Source of the DNA: Seriola aureovittata
Taxonomy: Eukaryota > Chordata > Actinopteri > Carangiformes > Carangidae
DNA length: 64,000 bases
Assembly: GCF_021018895.1 (NCBI RefSeq)
Contig: NC_079365.1
Location: 620,001 to 684,000 of the forward strand
Direction: 5' to 3'
The position numbers and the translations under genes are program-made. The notes below the pieces were generated by a model that saw only the letters and a program-made list of their open reading frames with translations, was not told where the DNA came from and searched no databases. This document shows positions 51,341 through 63,194 of the stretch, in pieces. Position 1 is the stretch's first letter, and each line of letters begins with the position of its first letter.

Positions 51341-52077
51341 CTCTCCTTCTTTTCTGTTGTTCTTCACCATTCAAAAGGCATCAGTGCGGTGGCCCTGAGA
51401 GCTCAACACACTGCAGCTTAAGAAAACACATGCAAACAAACAAAACATAAACAACTGAAGAAAATATCTTCATCAGTTTGACAACACATGAGCTGCAAAC
51501 ACTCACAACACAAGCAAATACACAAACATGCTGTAAGTAGCACTGACAACAATGGAAGTGTTTCCAGAAGTTAAAATCATTGAACAACAAGTGCACATGG
51601 ATGTATTATAATACATATACAGCACATTTGTGTATTTGGTGTTATGAATATTTGCAGCTCATGTGTTGTCAAATTGATGTTTTCTGAAGTTGTTTGCGTT
51701 TTGATCTATAAGAGAGGCTGTAAGAGCAGACAGATAGACAGACAAACAGACAAACAGACAGTCAGACAGACAGACAAACAGACAGTCGGACAGACAGACA
51801 GACAGTCAGACAGACAGACAGATAGACAGACAAACAGACAAACAGACAGTCAGACAGACAGACAGATAGACAGACAAACAGACAAACAGACAGTCAGACA
51901 GACAGACAGATAGACAGACAAACAGACAGTCAGACAGTCAGACAGACAGAGACAGTCAGACAGACAGTCAGAAGAACTGACCTCCATACTGATAGAGGCT
52001 GTTAGGATGTGGCTGTGAATAGAAGCAGGAGCAGAGCAGAGACAACATGGACATCTCCTTCATCTTGTCCGTGTAGA
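43776..52077 (-). CDS. stmn3: Stathmin-like 3 / SCLIP (four of five coding exons)
   Basis: Exons in order on minus: 52077-51982, 51222-51044, 49796-49605, 43835-43776. The joined frame gives 175 residues after a split first codon, followed by TGA; the human protein is about 180 aa, so only some five start residues are missing. The N-terminus [18 protein letters not shown] with the CSC palmitoylation pair and QPHPN, then YQYGDLEVK, identifies STMN3 rather than STMN1/2/4. The stathmin-like domain has [27 protein letters not shown] and the tail [10 protein letters not shown]. The family binds tubulin dimers and destabilises microtubules on neuronal Golgi and vesicles. The exon with the ATG was not found between 52078 and 64000. 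Confidence 0.93.
45238..45660 (+). repeat. Possible hAT-like repeat fragment
   Basis: CTAGGGCTGCTCCATTATGG followed by AAAATCATAATCACGATT is a typical opening of fish hAT-type repeats. The matching inverted right end was not identified, so the extent is approximate. Confidence 0.4.
46061..47465 (+). mobile_element. Internally deleted pogo/Tigger-like element
   Basis: Inverted ends GGGGAGAGTGGGGTAA (from 46061) and its inverse TTACCCCACTCTGCCC (to 47465) pair at 15 of 16 positions and extend inward. Flanking TA dinucleotides (46059-46060 and 47466-47467) fit a Tc1/mariner-pogo target. Further GGCACAACTT/AAGTTGTGCC inverted motifs lie near 47247-47282. The interior keeps only the two ends of a transposase gene. 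It sits wholly inside the hAT element. Confidence 0.8.
46540..46975 (+). pseudogene. Head-and-tail remnant of pogo-like transposase
   Basis: 46540-46620 encodes [20 protein letters not shown] and soon stops; MPR-YKRKT is a typical pogo/Tigger-type start. From about 46619 another frame runs through an Asp/Ser-rich linker to [31 protein letters not shown] and the stop at 46973-46975, resembling the C-terminal tail of such transposases in fish. The DNA-binding and DDE catalytic parts are absent. Confidence 0.65.
47566..47745. repeat. (TGATA)n pentanucleotide satellite
   Basis: About 180 bp of TGATA units with TGTTA variants, inside the hAT element but outside the nested pogo-like copy. Confidence 0.97.
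47912..48241 (-). pseudogene. hAT transposase N-terminal fragment
   Basis: The minus frame from Met at 48241 encodes [20 protein letters not shown], then [10 protein letters not shown], a serine/threonine run and a Glu-rich tail. The GGAEKLR and (D/H)MFASG signature is seen at the start of many fish hAT/ZMYM-like transposases (recognition from family knowledge). It ends at a stop at 47912 with no catalytic domain following. The frame is open upstream to 48364. Confidence 0.55.
48421..48456. repeat. (TG)n microsatellite
   Basis: About 17 TG units followed by a poly-T stretch to about 48488. Confidence 0.95.
48880..48990 (+). repeat. Interspersed repeat (GGCTCCAACAGTGAGTCA family), copy 2
   Basis: Shares AATAAAGCCAACA and CTGGCTCCAACAGTGAGTCA with 23480-23580. 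It continues into CCATAGACTCCCATG, common in fish repeats. Confidence 0.55.
49605..49796 (-). CDS. stmn3: stmn3 coiled-helix exon
   Basis: 192 nt, exactly 64 codons in phase 0, from [20 protein letters not shown] to ALKQRLREK. This is the long tubulin-binding helix with ENNNF and [14 protein letters not shown] replaces the usual charged EHEREV in the family. The family exon normally ends after LREK; here the next bases are GCAAGT, so the donor is GC (49603-49604) rather than GT. Confidence 0.92.
51044..51222 (-). CDS. stmn3: stmn3 tubulin-capping exon
   Basis: 179 nt; begins by completing an Asp codon (YG|DLEVK) and ends phase 0 at EERRK. Encodes the [12 protein letters not shown] hairpin region, a proline/serine linker with a single SP site (ISPRKE), and the first helix [14 protein letters not shown]. 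Donor AAG|GTGGGT. Confidence 0.93.
51261..51340. repeat. (TTTC)n microsatellite next to a stmn3 splice acceptor
   Basis: About 19 pure CTTT units. On the transcribed strand this is a GAAA purine run ending about 37 bp upstream of the 3' splice site of the 51044-51222 exon. Confidence 0.97.
51725..51975. repeat. (CAGA)n-type tetranucleotide array
   Basis: About 250 bp of CAGA units with CAAA, CAGT and TAGA variants forming a higher-order pattern. It ends about 7 bp from the stmn3 51982-52077 exon. Confidence 0.97.
51982..52077 (-). CDS. stmn3: stmn3 membrane-anchor exon
   Basis: 96 nt, entered in phase 1 and leaving in phase 1. Encodes [20 protein letters not shown] then [11 protein letters not shown]. 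The two cysteines in CSC are the palmitoylation sites of membrane-bound stathmins. The donor GGAG|GTCAGT is followed only about 8 bp later by the tetranucleotide array. Confidence 0.9.
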
Positions 52078-53244
52078 CTGTTATACAGAGACAGAAGACA
52101 ACATGTTAATCCACATGAGACCACCTGGACCCTGTCAACTGGATCAAACCTGACTCACCTCTGTGGGTAAAAGACAACACTAGAAAAACATAGAATAAAT
52201 GTGTGTAAACATCGGTCCTGGGTCTGGTTGTCATACATTTCTTCATATGCCTGTGTCCATTATATAAATTAAGAAAAGAAAGCAGCTCCTCTTTAATCCT
52301 TTATCCACCTTTAATCAGTCCAGGACATCAGGACAGTCAATTCCGTTCTATATTACAACACAATGGGATGACAATCAGAGGTCTGACAACACTGTCTGTC
52401 ATGATAACCTGTACTTGTTAATTATAAGCAACATTGTCAGAGCCATGAATAAAGTACTTAACATGATAGGTGAAGAAACACTGATTCCTGCCAGTAAACT
52501 CACATATAGCAACGTCATAAAGTGAAATTCAGCAAGGTGAACTGTAAACAATATGGTCACATGACTGGAATAAAAAAAATGTATTTCTAAATATAATTTC
52601 TATTGAAGTCAGACTAAGGATGTATTGTAAATAAATGCATGAATTATTATGAAGTTTCTTATCGAGTATTTTTCTCTTCAGCCTGATGATGAACAAACTG
52701 TTACGAACATGTGATAAAACAGTTAAAGTTAATGTCAAACTGTTTCTGCTGCAGAGAGGAGAGAAAGAAGAGGAAAAAAAAGAAAATCTCTTTTGTTCCC
52801 ATCAGGGTCCCGTAGGAATGATGATTCAGTTTTTCCAGTAATATGATTGGTCAATGGTTAAGCTTTTGACAGGTTTTTATCTGATCCTCTAAGTTAACCT
52901 GCTCTGGAGCAGGTTAGGGGTCAGCATCAGACACCATGGTGCTTTATCCCGCTAACAAGTGAACCACTGTCGTAGGACTGAAAACCCAGAGTTAAACCTG
53001 AAGTTACTGAAAAACTGAAAAACACCTGTCGGCCAATCAGAAGCATAGAAGTCATTATCCAGCACAAATACTGGATGAAGTCATTTTACGTAGTTTTAGT
53101 TCCACTTTGAGTTTTTATTACTATTTGTTAAAGTAAATTATGAATAAAGAAATAATAATTAGTTTATGTCGAATCAGGAGAATAGGGGACTGAATCAGGT
53201 TATGGTGAAAGAGGAATACTGATTTCACAAAGTGATTGAAAGGT

Positions 53245-53245
<1 letters not shown>

Positions 53246-53288
<43 letters not shown>
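53246..53288. repeat. (AC)n microsatellite
   Basis: About 21 AC units. Confidence 0.97.
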
Positions 53289-53290
<2 letters not shown>

Positions 53291-53468
53291 ATGTTTTGGT
53301 CAGTCGGCAGCATCACAACACTGACTGACGACCAGAGATCACTCCATGCAGAGTATTAACTGACAGCTTGAGGCGCTGCAGAGAAAGTGATGAGCAGAAC
53401 AATGGCAGCAGTGAATGAGAACAGTTTTCACCAACCTCCTGAAGACATCTGGTCTGACACGTATTTAC

Positions 53469-53495
53469 ACATATATATATATATATATATATATA
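53469..53495. repeat. (TA)n microsatellite
   Basis: About 13 AT units. Confidence 0.95.
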
Positions 53496-54509
53496 CTCCA
53501 AATGAGATCAAACTATAGTCTAAACCTGTGTGTGTGAAGACTCTATTGGTCACTGTCATATGTTCTTACCCATTTACTTAAACCTTGACTGGAATGGATT
53601 TGGGTAGTTCTCTCTAAGTGTATGCTTCTCTGTACTTCCTTATATATGAGACCTTGGTTACCCTAGCAATGGAGGATAGTAGTGTCTCTGGAGGGGCACT
53701 ATCAGTGATAACAGACGCTAAACAGAGAACCACTACCTGACACTGTGAGGTCAATGAGACCTGAACTGTTGAAACCTTGGACAGTTTAACCTTACATTGT
53801 GTAACATCATGTCCACACAGGGAGAACAGAGCAGCTGCTGTAGTTCAGATGTGTTCAGGCTCTGGACTGAGTGTAGGTCATGTGATGGGTTCAGCCTCCA
53901 CATCACTCACATCACATCACTGTTTGACAGTTTCCAGCCCGTTCATCATGTTTTGACTGCGGATGGCTGCAACATATTAAAAATACAATAAATTTCACTC
54001 TGCTTTTTGTCTCAATAAACACAGTACATGAAAACATCCATTGTTTTACAATAATATTATAGTATTTATTTATTTAACATTATTTATCAAAGAGCAGTTA
54101 TTGAGTTTTGTTTTGAACATGCTGAATGTGAAGAAAGACACCAATCATGATGGCAGGAACAGATTGATTCTAATGCTGAGCTGTGCATGAGCACGGCAGG
54201 TTCATAAAGCATCACACGTCTGATGCTCCAGTGGCACAGAGCCACCTGTCACACACTGAAGGGAAGGCTGGATGAACTACTGACACTGATGACGACTCTG
54301 TCTGTTATGTATCCCTGGAGGCCTCTACAGTGAACCAGCATCCACAACACCACCAACACCAAACCTTGGAATGGGCCCTAAATGGAATATAGCATTAGCA
54401 TATGCCATCATCAATTTTAGTAACTACACCTGTGCCTTTTCTGCTTTGACACATGCTGTGAAAAAGGTCTATTTGCCTGGTGACAGCACAGGTGTATTTG
54501 CCTGGTGAC

Positions 54510-55222
54510 CAGTGACGTGCGGTGAGGTTCATGCCTGGTGATGCACTGACTTCATCACAGTCAGATTTACAAGATATGATAGATATGTAATCCTCCATGT
54601 TAAAAGTAAGTCCAGGCGAGAGGAATAAATAAACAATCGCTGCCTCTGCACTTGACTTGCTAACTGTAGCTTGTTGTCACTTATTCTGCAGCCGAGGAGT
54701 CGCAAGAAGGATCCCTGGGATCACTAGCGCCCTCTACCATGAGGCAGGAGAACTGCGTGCCTCACCCACTGCGTCTTCGCAGCCGTTTTATGATTGCTCA
54801 GCACAAGAAACACGTTACACACATACAGTTGTTGATAAAATACACTGTACATTATTTACCTCGGCTAACTAAACTATGGAAATTTATAATATAATTCATA
54901 TAGCAAAAGTGTTTGAACATTTTAATACATACAGAGAGATAGCAATACGGTCTCACTGCACAGCAGGCCAGCAGTTAGCCGAGTCATTGCGCAATCCATG
55001 GTGAGGCTCAGCTGGCTGCTGCCTCACCGCAAGTCTCTTCTCAGTATTTGAACGGTAAATGTCAAAATTCAGTGATTTTGAATAAAAATAATCTAAAACT
55101 GGTGAAGTTAAATGGAAAATAACTTTATAGTATAATCACTGTATACATATAACAATTTAATTAATTATTTTTCTTTTTACTTTTTTTTTCTTTCCATGAT
55201 GGCCCCTGACTGCACGTCCCTG
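54510..55222. mobile_element. hAT-type MITE with perfect 8-bp target duplication
   Basis: The left end CAGTGACGTGCGGTGAGG and the right end (inverse CAGGGACGTGCAGTCAGG) are imperfect inverted repeats. Both flanks are CTGGTGAC (54502-54509 and 55223-55230), an exact 8-bp duplication. The 713-bp interior has no transposase frame. Confidence 0.9.
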
Positions 55223-55639
55223 CTGGTGACGGAACATACAGTAATTCCTTCATTTGTCTAATCTGCCACTCTAACTCAAACACCTGTGTGAGCGTGCAGT
55301 CTTTAAATACTGAAAAACATTTCCTGTCTTATTGGTGACACCTGTTCATGTGCACACAGGTAAAATCTCTTATTTCTCCCCTTTCCTCATGTTTGGTCTT
55401 ACAGTGCAACCTCCTGACACAAACAGCCTTCGTGCTATGGCTCTTTCTGTGTCATGGTTTGACAGCACTGCACAAAACAACTAGAATTACCACCTCATGG
55501 TTGTTTATTCAATCAGTTAAGTATCAGGAAATATGGTCCCACTCCGTCCTTCCTGAGTTATTAGCTGTGGCCCAGTTCTTGGGATAGGTTGGGCCATGAA
55601 GGATCCAGCTGTTGGCCTCCAGCGTTTTTCATGAGACCT

Positions 55640-55990
55640 CTGGATTGAGACACAGCTACATTGTTGAATGATGGCCAGAGGTGTTTTTCAGAACATTATG
55701 ATGTCACAGTGAAGTTGACCTTTGACCTTTTGGCTATAAAATGCCATCACTTCATCATTTATCTTTTAAGACATTTGTGTCATAATTAGCATATGAATTC
55801 AGGAGTTATGGCCAAAGATGTGTTTTGTGAATTCACTGTGACTTTGACCTTTGATCTTTGACCACCAAATTTTAGTCACTTCATCCTTGAGACTAAGTGA
55901 ATGTTTGTGCTAAATTTGAATAAGTTCCCTCCAGGTGTTACTGAGATATCACGTTCATGAGAATTAGAAGAGATGATATCATCCATTACT
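55640..55990 (+). repeat. Common teleost repeat (TTTGACCTTTGACC type)
   Basis: Two related units of about 110-120 bp: GTTGACCTTTGACCTTTTGG then TTTGACCTTTGATCTTTGAC, each followed by CACTTCATC and AATTTGAA/ATGAATTC-like text. The block ends GAGATATCACGTTCATGAG. I recognise this text as frequent in fish genomes; the class is uncertain. Confidence 0.55.
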
Positions 55991-56970
55991 GTCTTTTCAA
56001 AATAAATGTGTTCAGTGTGTTCATTCACTCAGCATGAAGATGACCACTGAAAAATAGTTAACCCAGAGGAGAGTTGAAAAGGAAAATCATATAGTGATAT
56101 TTAAGCACTGAGGTCAGACAGCCTGGTCTCACTTACAGACACTTTAAAGCTGTTTTCAGATGAGACATGTTACAGTGTCTGTACTGAGTTCTGTTGTGTG
56201 TGATGTACATGTTACTGCACCACACAGCTGCTCATGAGCTGTGTCTCCTCCAGACTTATTACACTCATGTCCTTGATTATGTTGTTGAAGCAGGAACTTT
56301 TGACAGCTGTGCTCAGATGTTATTGGCTGATGTCCTCAGGTGTTATCAGGTGTAGCGTACATACCTGAGCCTGGCATCAGTCACAAGCCATTAAGGAAGT
56401 TCATTGTAAGGACATGCAGAGTTACAGACCCACAATTGACACTTTGCGACTCTTCCCACCATCAAACTATCACATTGATAGGAAACAGAGACAAAGGACC
56501 CCTCTTCCACAAACAGACCACGATTGAAAAGATTGGTCGACCAAGGAGCTGTATTCAACCTCCGTTTATCCCAGCAGAAAATGTTTGTCTTTAGGAAGAA
56601 TTTGTTTTACTTTGGAAATTCAGTGAAGAGTGAAACAATAAAACGAAATATCTGATTTGGTCTCCAAAAACTCTTTCCCTTCTCTTTGCTCAAATTATGA
56701 GACATGTTCCCCTGTTTTTTGTTGTTGGGTGCTGCTCAGCGCAGGTGTCATTGATTGTTACCATAGTAACATTGGTCTTAGACCTGAGTTAGCCTGGGGG
56801 TAAGGTGTCTAATGTTTCTGACTTAAAAGGAGTCAGCCTTTATTTTTGTTGAAACAGTCTGACTGCCATTAGATTGATTTATGACTGGACCAACCCTTCA
56901 GATCAGTCTGAGATATCTTTGTGAAATTGGCCCCAGATGATGCCAAGCAGCCAAGATGGTGCCCAGTGTG

Positions 56971-57021
<51 letters not shown>
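56971..57021. repeat. (ATC)n trinucleotide repeat
   Basis: Seventeen pure CAT units. Confidence 0.97.
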
Positions 57022-60000
57022 GACTATTTGATTGGTCAGTAGTCGAGCTGTGGACAGGTTACCATGGTGATCTACTCTGGTTTATGATACCAGAAAATCT
57101 GAGTTAAGCCCAGAGACAGCTTCAGTGTTATGTACAGAGAGACTCTGCTCCGTTTACCTGAAGTCAAATTCAGCTTCTACACACTGACTCTCTGATTCTG
57201 TGTTGTGTTGATGAGACTTCCTTCCCATGTCAGCGCTACCTCAGCTGTAGTGACCCAGAGTGACAGGTTTGTCCTGTCAACACATGGCTCTACTGTTTCC
57301 CTTTATTATAGGTTCATGTGCAAGTGCCCCCCCCCCCCCGTGTATTGTCTTATCATGAATCCCATCTGTCAAATGAATGCAATATAATGTAATAACACCA
57401 CGTCACATGACTGGCCTCTATCAGAACATGAGGTCTGAGTTACAAAGGTTTGACAGGATCATAAACACCTGCACAGGTAAAAATACAAAAGCAGCAAAAA
57501 TAATTGTCATTGTTTGTCTTCCTCCATTTAAATAATCTGATCTGAAAGGCTACACTCTGTGTTATCCTGTGTGTTTTATGGCTCTGTGTATAAAATGGGC
57601 TCTATATGTATATATATAAATATAAAGCTGCAGTGAGTCTATGTAGTTGTGAACCCTTGACCTGGTGATGTTGTAAAACCTCCTGTGAAACATTTAATTG
57701 ACTTACTGTGAACCTGGTAAAGAAAGTTCATCCTCCTGCAACAGACAAAATGAATCTCACAAACTAAACAACACTGTGGAAATTACCCAGAAATCCTTCT
57801 GTTTTCTAATCTGACAAAGTCACATGATAAGTGATGTTGAGTCAAATGAGACTCATTTTATAACTGTGTCTCTGAGGTGTCAGATCTTCTGATAGGACAG
57901 GTTTGAATTTCAGACACTTCCTGTTTCCTGTGTTGAGTCATTGGCTCTTACAGATTGTCCAGAATGTGTTGATGCATCTGGATGTTGTTGTTGTTCTTGT
58001 TGTTATTGTTGTTCAGAAGTTTCTGACAAACAGACTCTTTGCTGAATGTCATTCCCTACTCTCTATCCCTGTATTTCCTGTCAATCCCCACTGTCCTATC
58101 AAAATAAAGGCACAAAAATACCATAAAAATGGGTGAGAGGGACAGTTGCAGAGCAGCTGATGAACACAGTGGAGCAACACACCAGGAACACACTGCCTGT
58201 GTTGTGTGTGTCTGCAGTTCTATTTCTCTACATAGAGTTTATAGGCTGGAATGTTGGATTTCTCTTCATTATAAATTAATTTCTGATTTATTTTTGACAA
58301 TACACAACACACATTGACAACTATAGTGGAGTGTCAGTTTTATGTTGCTGGTATGATGTCACTATGAAATCAGCAGGTCTTCTTGTTTATTTTTGCTGCA
58401 AGACGCATCACGTGTGAACGCCAAATCTCTAGATCATGCAATGCAGCCATGAGGCGAGAGACGTGACACAGGTAGTGTGTTTGCTCTAACTTGTGAACAT
58501 TGGTGCTGAAATGTAAACAAAGATGTTCCTGCCTTGCCATGCAGCCAGTGTGTTCCTGGCCTTAAAGCTCCATATAGTCTAAAGGTCTCTGTCCATGTGT
58601 TGTTTGATTATAGATCAGGTCTAGCTTCTATATTAATACTGTGAAAGTATCAAAGTGCTCAGTCCACAGAGAAATGCACACAGCCTGTATTCAGAAACTG
58701 AAGCTTAAAACCAGCAATCAGGACTCCAGGAACCCCGCCCACCTGGACCCACAATCCAACCTTGCAGGATTTTGTGTCTTTGAGTGTTTGGCTGAAATGT
58801 TGTTGGTTGTGCACATCAAATATGTCTCCAGGATTAGCATGATAGTGGAAAACACAGGTAAACACAGGTACTCCATGTAGCATTAGCTGTAGTATGGGTA
58901 ATTTATTAACTAATCAGTGCTGTGTGGTCGTCATCAGTCATCATATATCTGAGTCAGAATCATGTCAGCTGCTCTAGGCTCAGTGCACAGTATCTGAACC
59001 TTTAGCTGTGTGTGTGGAAGCTTTTGTTGCGTGACTGAAACTATAAAAAGTTGTTGTTGCTATTTTTATGAACATGTACTTAATCCCTTTCTGCCTCACT
59101 GCCTGCTGGAATATGTGTGTGGTGCTTGCCGTTGCTGTCTGTGGATGTGTGCTTGCTTTCTGAGTGGATGGATCTGGCTGCAGCTGCCCCAGAGTCACGC
59201 ACACATCTGGGCTGACTCTGCAGCAGTGACTTTGCTTTCTGAGGACACTGAACAAGGTCAACAAGGCTGCTGGTGTCCTTCTACTGCTGCTCCACTGAGA
59301 GTCCGGACACATGGAGCCTCATGTGCTGTGGCAGCAGGTCTGTGGCTGAGGAGACGGCTTCACAGAGTCATCAACGCAGCCTAGAGGATCACCTGCACAC
59401 ATCCACCTGCCCTGGAAGACGTCTACAGCTTCTGTCGCCCACAGTCTATGGGTGTTCCACTTAGAGATTCCCCTAGAGGCCTGGAGCTCTTCTATTGTGT
59501 TTTCTGGATATGCAGTGTTTTTTCTTGTTGCATTTTTTTGGGGGGTTTATGTGTTTTTGTTGTTGCATAATTTCTGAATTTCCAGCTCGTTTCTCCTGAT
59601 GGAAGTGTTTTAGGCCATTGCAGCGGGTTTGCCCTCGTCGGCTACCGTAGAAGTCTGAACTGACAAAATACCTCCCATAGACAACACCTGCAATGTCTTT
59701 ATAAGAGCTCTGCTCAGGTAGTACACCCGGATTTCATTATACCAGGTTTTAATTGCTGTCACAACTTCACCCTGGTGGGTAAATGTAGTGGGGTTAATGT
59801 AAAGCTACTCTCTATTTTATACTGACGCTATATATCACCTGTCACTGTTCTGTTCTGCTTTACTACAATATAAATCAATAGCTGATTGTTTGTCCATATA
59901 TTTGGAGGATGTCTATGTAAAGTTGGAAGTGCTTAAGATAATAAGATTGCAGATTGGCCACATCATATAACAACAGAGGAGACTGTGCAGGAAAAAGGAG

Positions 60001-62498
60001 GAGGTCTGAGTGAAAGTCTCAAAGTCTGAAGAGACCTTGACAAAAATCCGCACAGACACAGTCTACTCTCAAAACTCAAATCCTGCACTGCACAACTAAT
60101 CTGGTGAAAACTGACGATACTAAATGTACTAAATGACACTATGTAGTGATTATCTTACATTTGAATATCAGTTGTGTCATAATTATTGTCAAACAATAAT
60201 AGGTGAGGTCTTGCACCAGCAGATACAGTATGTCTCACATACTGGAACTACATGAACCGGCTCCTCAGGTCTGTTAACTGTTATGAAGCTCAAGGCTCAA
60301 ACCTGTGGTGAAACAGCTGTGACACTTGTCCCTGTCTATGTCTGCACCATTGCTGCAAAACAAACCAGGGTTTGATCGGTGAGCCTGAAATAAAAGCCCA
60401 TCATGGTCCCAGTGTGTGTTGCTAAGGTGACATCACTGTGGGAATAGGCTACAAACTCAACACCTGAAGTACAACACAATAACAGAGGTCAGTATTTTTT
60501 CATGACTGGTTCAGGTGCAGTCCTGTAGACCAGGAACAGGATCAGGATCCCAGAGGTTCCACAATAAATGTTAAGACTCTCTTCTCTTTCATTAAACTGA
60601 AATAGGCTACATGACGAAATTAAGGAAATATTATTACCTTTGTCCAAAGCCAGAGGGTCAGTGTTGTTGTTTGTAGATTTGATTATTATACATATATGAA
60701 TCATTATATCATACACATGTGTATTGATCCAGGCTCCAGTTTTATTTGATGTCACCAGACGCCCCCTGCTGTTCAGAAAGGTGATGATTGGTTTGACAAC
60801 TCATTATTGTAGAACATAGTGTGTGTGTGTGATTCAGTTACACAATCAAACCTGAGCTGAATAAGAGATCAGCTGATCTGATGGATGTTTTTTCCTGTTA
60901 CATCCTGACTGACTGTGTATGATGACCCTCTAGCCTCTCCTGTGAATTTCTCTGTTTGAGTCTCTGTCCCCAGAAGAAACACCACATTTCCAGTAAGAGA
61001 TGTTTCTGTTGAAAGAACTCTGAGTTAACTTCAGGATAAATTTAGAAAGCTTCTACAGAGGTAGGCAGGTTATGATGTGAGGCCTGACTCACGTGACAGA
61101 GTGGTATTTGTGCATTCATTTATTATTGAGATGCTCAGCAGGGTGGATGCATTAGTCTCTGTCAGTGTCCCAAACTTTTTTGTCATCTCTCTGTCCAAGG
61201 CACGCAGCATCAGCACAGTGAAGCTGACTGTCTTCTTCATAGAAAAACTTCCCCAATAAATAATGTCTGCAGATCTGCTGGTTCCAGCATCCTGTTTGTT
61301 TCCACCCACAGCACAGCACACATTTTATAAAAGCCACAGTCAGTAATTTCCTGTCTGCTCCATTAACATCCAGCTGGAGAACAGCCAGCCAGTGGTGCAT
61401 CGGTTTTTATTGCAATTTAAAAGAAGATGAGCAAACAGAGGAGGAAAGAATAAGGTCTACAGTATATGACCCTGAGCTGAGCAATAATAATCCTACTATA
61501 CAACAACACACTGCACATTATTATACAATTCAAAACTACTACATCATTACTTTAAAAAAACAAAGGTTTACCCAGATTAAAAGTCTTAAATGTTGAGTTG
61601 TCTCTTATCTCATCTCATCATCACACTGAGGCTCCCCCTCTTCACTATTATCCAGTGTTATCACTGGGTTCTGTGTGCGGTCTTTCAACATAGCTGAAGA
61701 ACATTTAGACCACCTTAGCTACTGTTTATCATCTTTCTCCGCTCGTACCTCCACCACCTTTATCAAGGCTTCATCTAAAGGCTCAAATAGATCCATCCTT
61801 TTCAAACAAGGTAACCATCAGTGCCCACATACTTTCAACATGAACTAAATTAACTAGAGCGTAGCTCAGAGTCAAAGGTTGCTGACAACAACAGACATGG
61901 CAATGGTGGAAGAGGTCGTGATAATGTACCACGCAAGAATGAGCCAAAAGCAGAGGCAGCATTGTAGATGGTGGTCTGTGAGGCCAAAGTACATCATATG
62001 ACTTGTCCTCATTAAGTCCTGTGGTCGAGTCTCGCTTGAACTATTGTCTACACTTCCACACAGGCTCCGTATCTAATGTTGAGCATAAATGAGCTTTAAG
62101 GGTCCTCTGTGAATCTTGATTGGCTTCATTCATGTTAATTTCTGTCTTTCCTGATTGATCCTTTCTTGTCATTTAACAATGTTGACCCACCATCTAAACT
62201 ACATAGGTGGTGAAAATTAACTCTGCACAGAGACCCATGGTTCTTGTACCTTTCCTTGAGTAATACCCTTTTCTTACTTTCTACATCTGCTCTGATTTAT
62301 TTGAAAAGGAAATATTATCCTCTTTATTTCATCATCTTAAAGCCATAGTTACTGGTTATTATTCAGAATAAGATTTAAATAGTACACATACACTAAAATC
62401 ACCATGTCATATAGAAATGACAACACACTATGAGCATTCTTTACTTTTCATACATACAGCTTATATTCCTCATGCTCCTTCAGTACCATTTTAAATAC

Positions 62499-63117
62499 TG
62501 TCATGGTTTGTCCTCCATACATACCTGCCTTCAGTAGTTATTCACTCACCACTCCCTTGCTCACCCCAGCTGCCGACCACACCCACCTCGTCAGTCACTC
62601 CATTCACCTGTTCACTCAGCTGCAGCTCATCAGCAATCAAGCCTGGTTAAAAGCTCCACTCTCCTCCACACTCACTGCCAGATTGTTCTTTGTCCCCATG
62701 CAAGACTCTCCAGCGATTACCCTTCGACTGATCTCCCGGTTCCGACCCTGCCTGCTCCCGACCTACCCGCCTTGTCTCTGCCCTGGTAAATACTTCAGCC
62801 CTTCTGTTTTTGACCACGAATCTGCCTTGCCCCTTCCTGGTCTTCGTCTGCCTGTTCTCAGGGCTGCTCTGAGTCCTTCGCCTCCACTGTTGCAGCGTGA
62901 GAACTTTCCTGCTGGTTCTTCGGTCCTCTGCCTCGTACGGCTGCCTCATCAACAGCTTCATTCCGGGCCCTCGGATTTTCCCCAAGCCCATCAAAGACTG
63001 CCGTTCCCCTTAGAACGGAACTGTGCTTATTTACCTGCTTCTGCTGACAATTAAAGTGATTTCCAATACATCGGTTCTTGTCGGTGCTGCTTTTGGGTCC
63101 AAACCTCACCCGTTACA
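62499..63117 (+). mobile_element. Solo LTR of a Gypsy-like retrotransposon
   Basis: Begins TGTCATGG and ends CCGTTACA, the TG...CA rule of LTRs. It is flanked by AATAC on both sides (62494-62498 and 63118-63122), a perfect 5-bp target duplication. A poly(A)-like AATTAAAG lies near 63050. There is no internal coding DNA, so it is a solo LTR left by recombination. The superfamily is inferred from overall look. The 183-codon frame inside it is not a gene. Confidence 0.85.
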
Positions 63118-63194
63118 AATACAGAACTTTTTGTTGTAATTTTGTGATTTTACGTCGTCCTTCTCCTACTTCAAGGCTCTGTAAATAATCTTCA

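Larger units (their letters stand above)
52078..54501 (-). other. stmn3 5' intron (probable), no gene seen
   Basis: No further stathmin exon was recognised. It contains (AC)n at 53246-53288 and (TA)n at 53469-53495. A motif block near 52915-53020 (GGTTAACCTGC-like, CCAGAGTTAAACCTGA) resembles DNA near 57058-57110, probably an interspersed repeat. Confidence 0.5.
55231..62498. other. stmn3 upstream/intronic DNA, no gene seen
   Basis: Open frames here lack domains or splice support. A repeat segment and an (ATC)n run are listed separately. An isolated 124-codon plus-strand frame at 59010-59384 is Cys-rich but has no recognisable homology and is probably repeat-derived. Confidence 0.45.

Noticed and set aside
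51725..51975. Possible CRISPR-like or satellite array
   Set aside because: Units are 4-bp CAGA variants without unique spacers, an ordinary microsatellite in a vertebrate intron.
59010..59384. 124-codon Cys-rich plus-strand frame
   Set aside because: No secretory protein pattern or homologue recognised, and the antisense strand is equally open; probably repeat-derived.
62503..63054. 183-codon open frame
   Set aside because: Lies entirely within the solo LTR and has a proline/serine/leucine composition typical of non-coding GC-rich LTR DNA.
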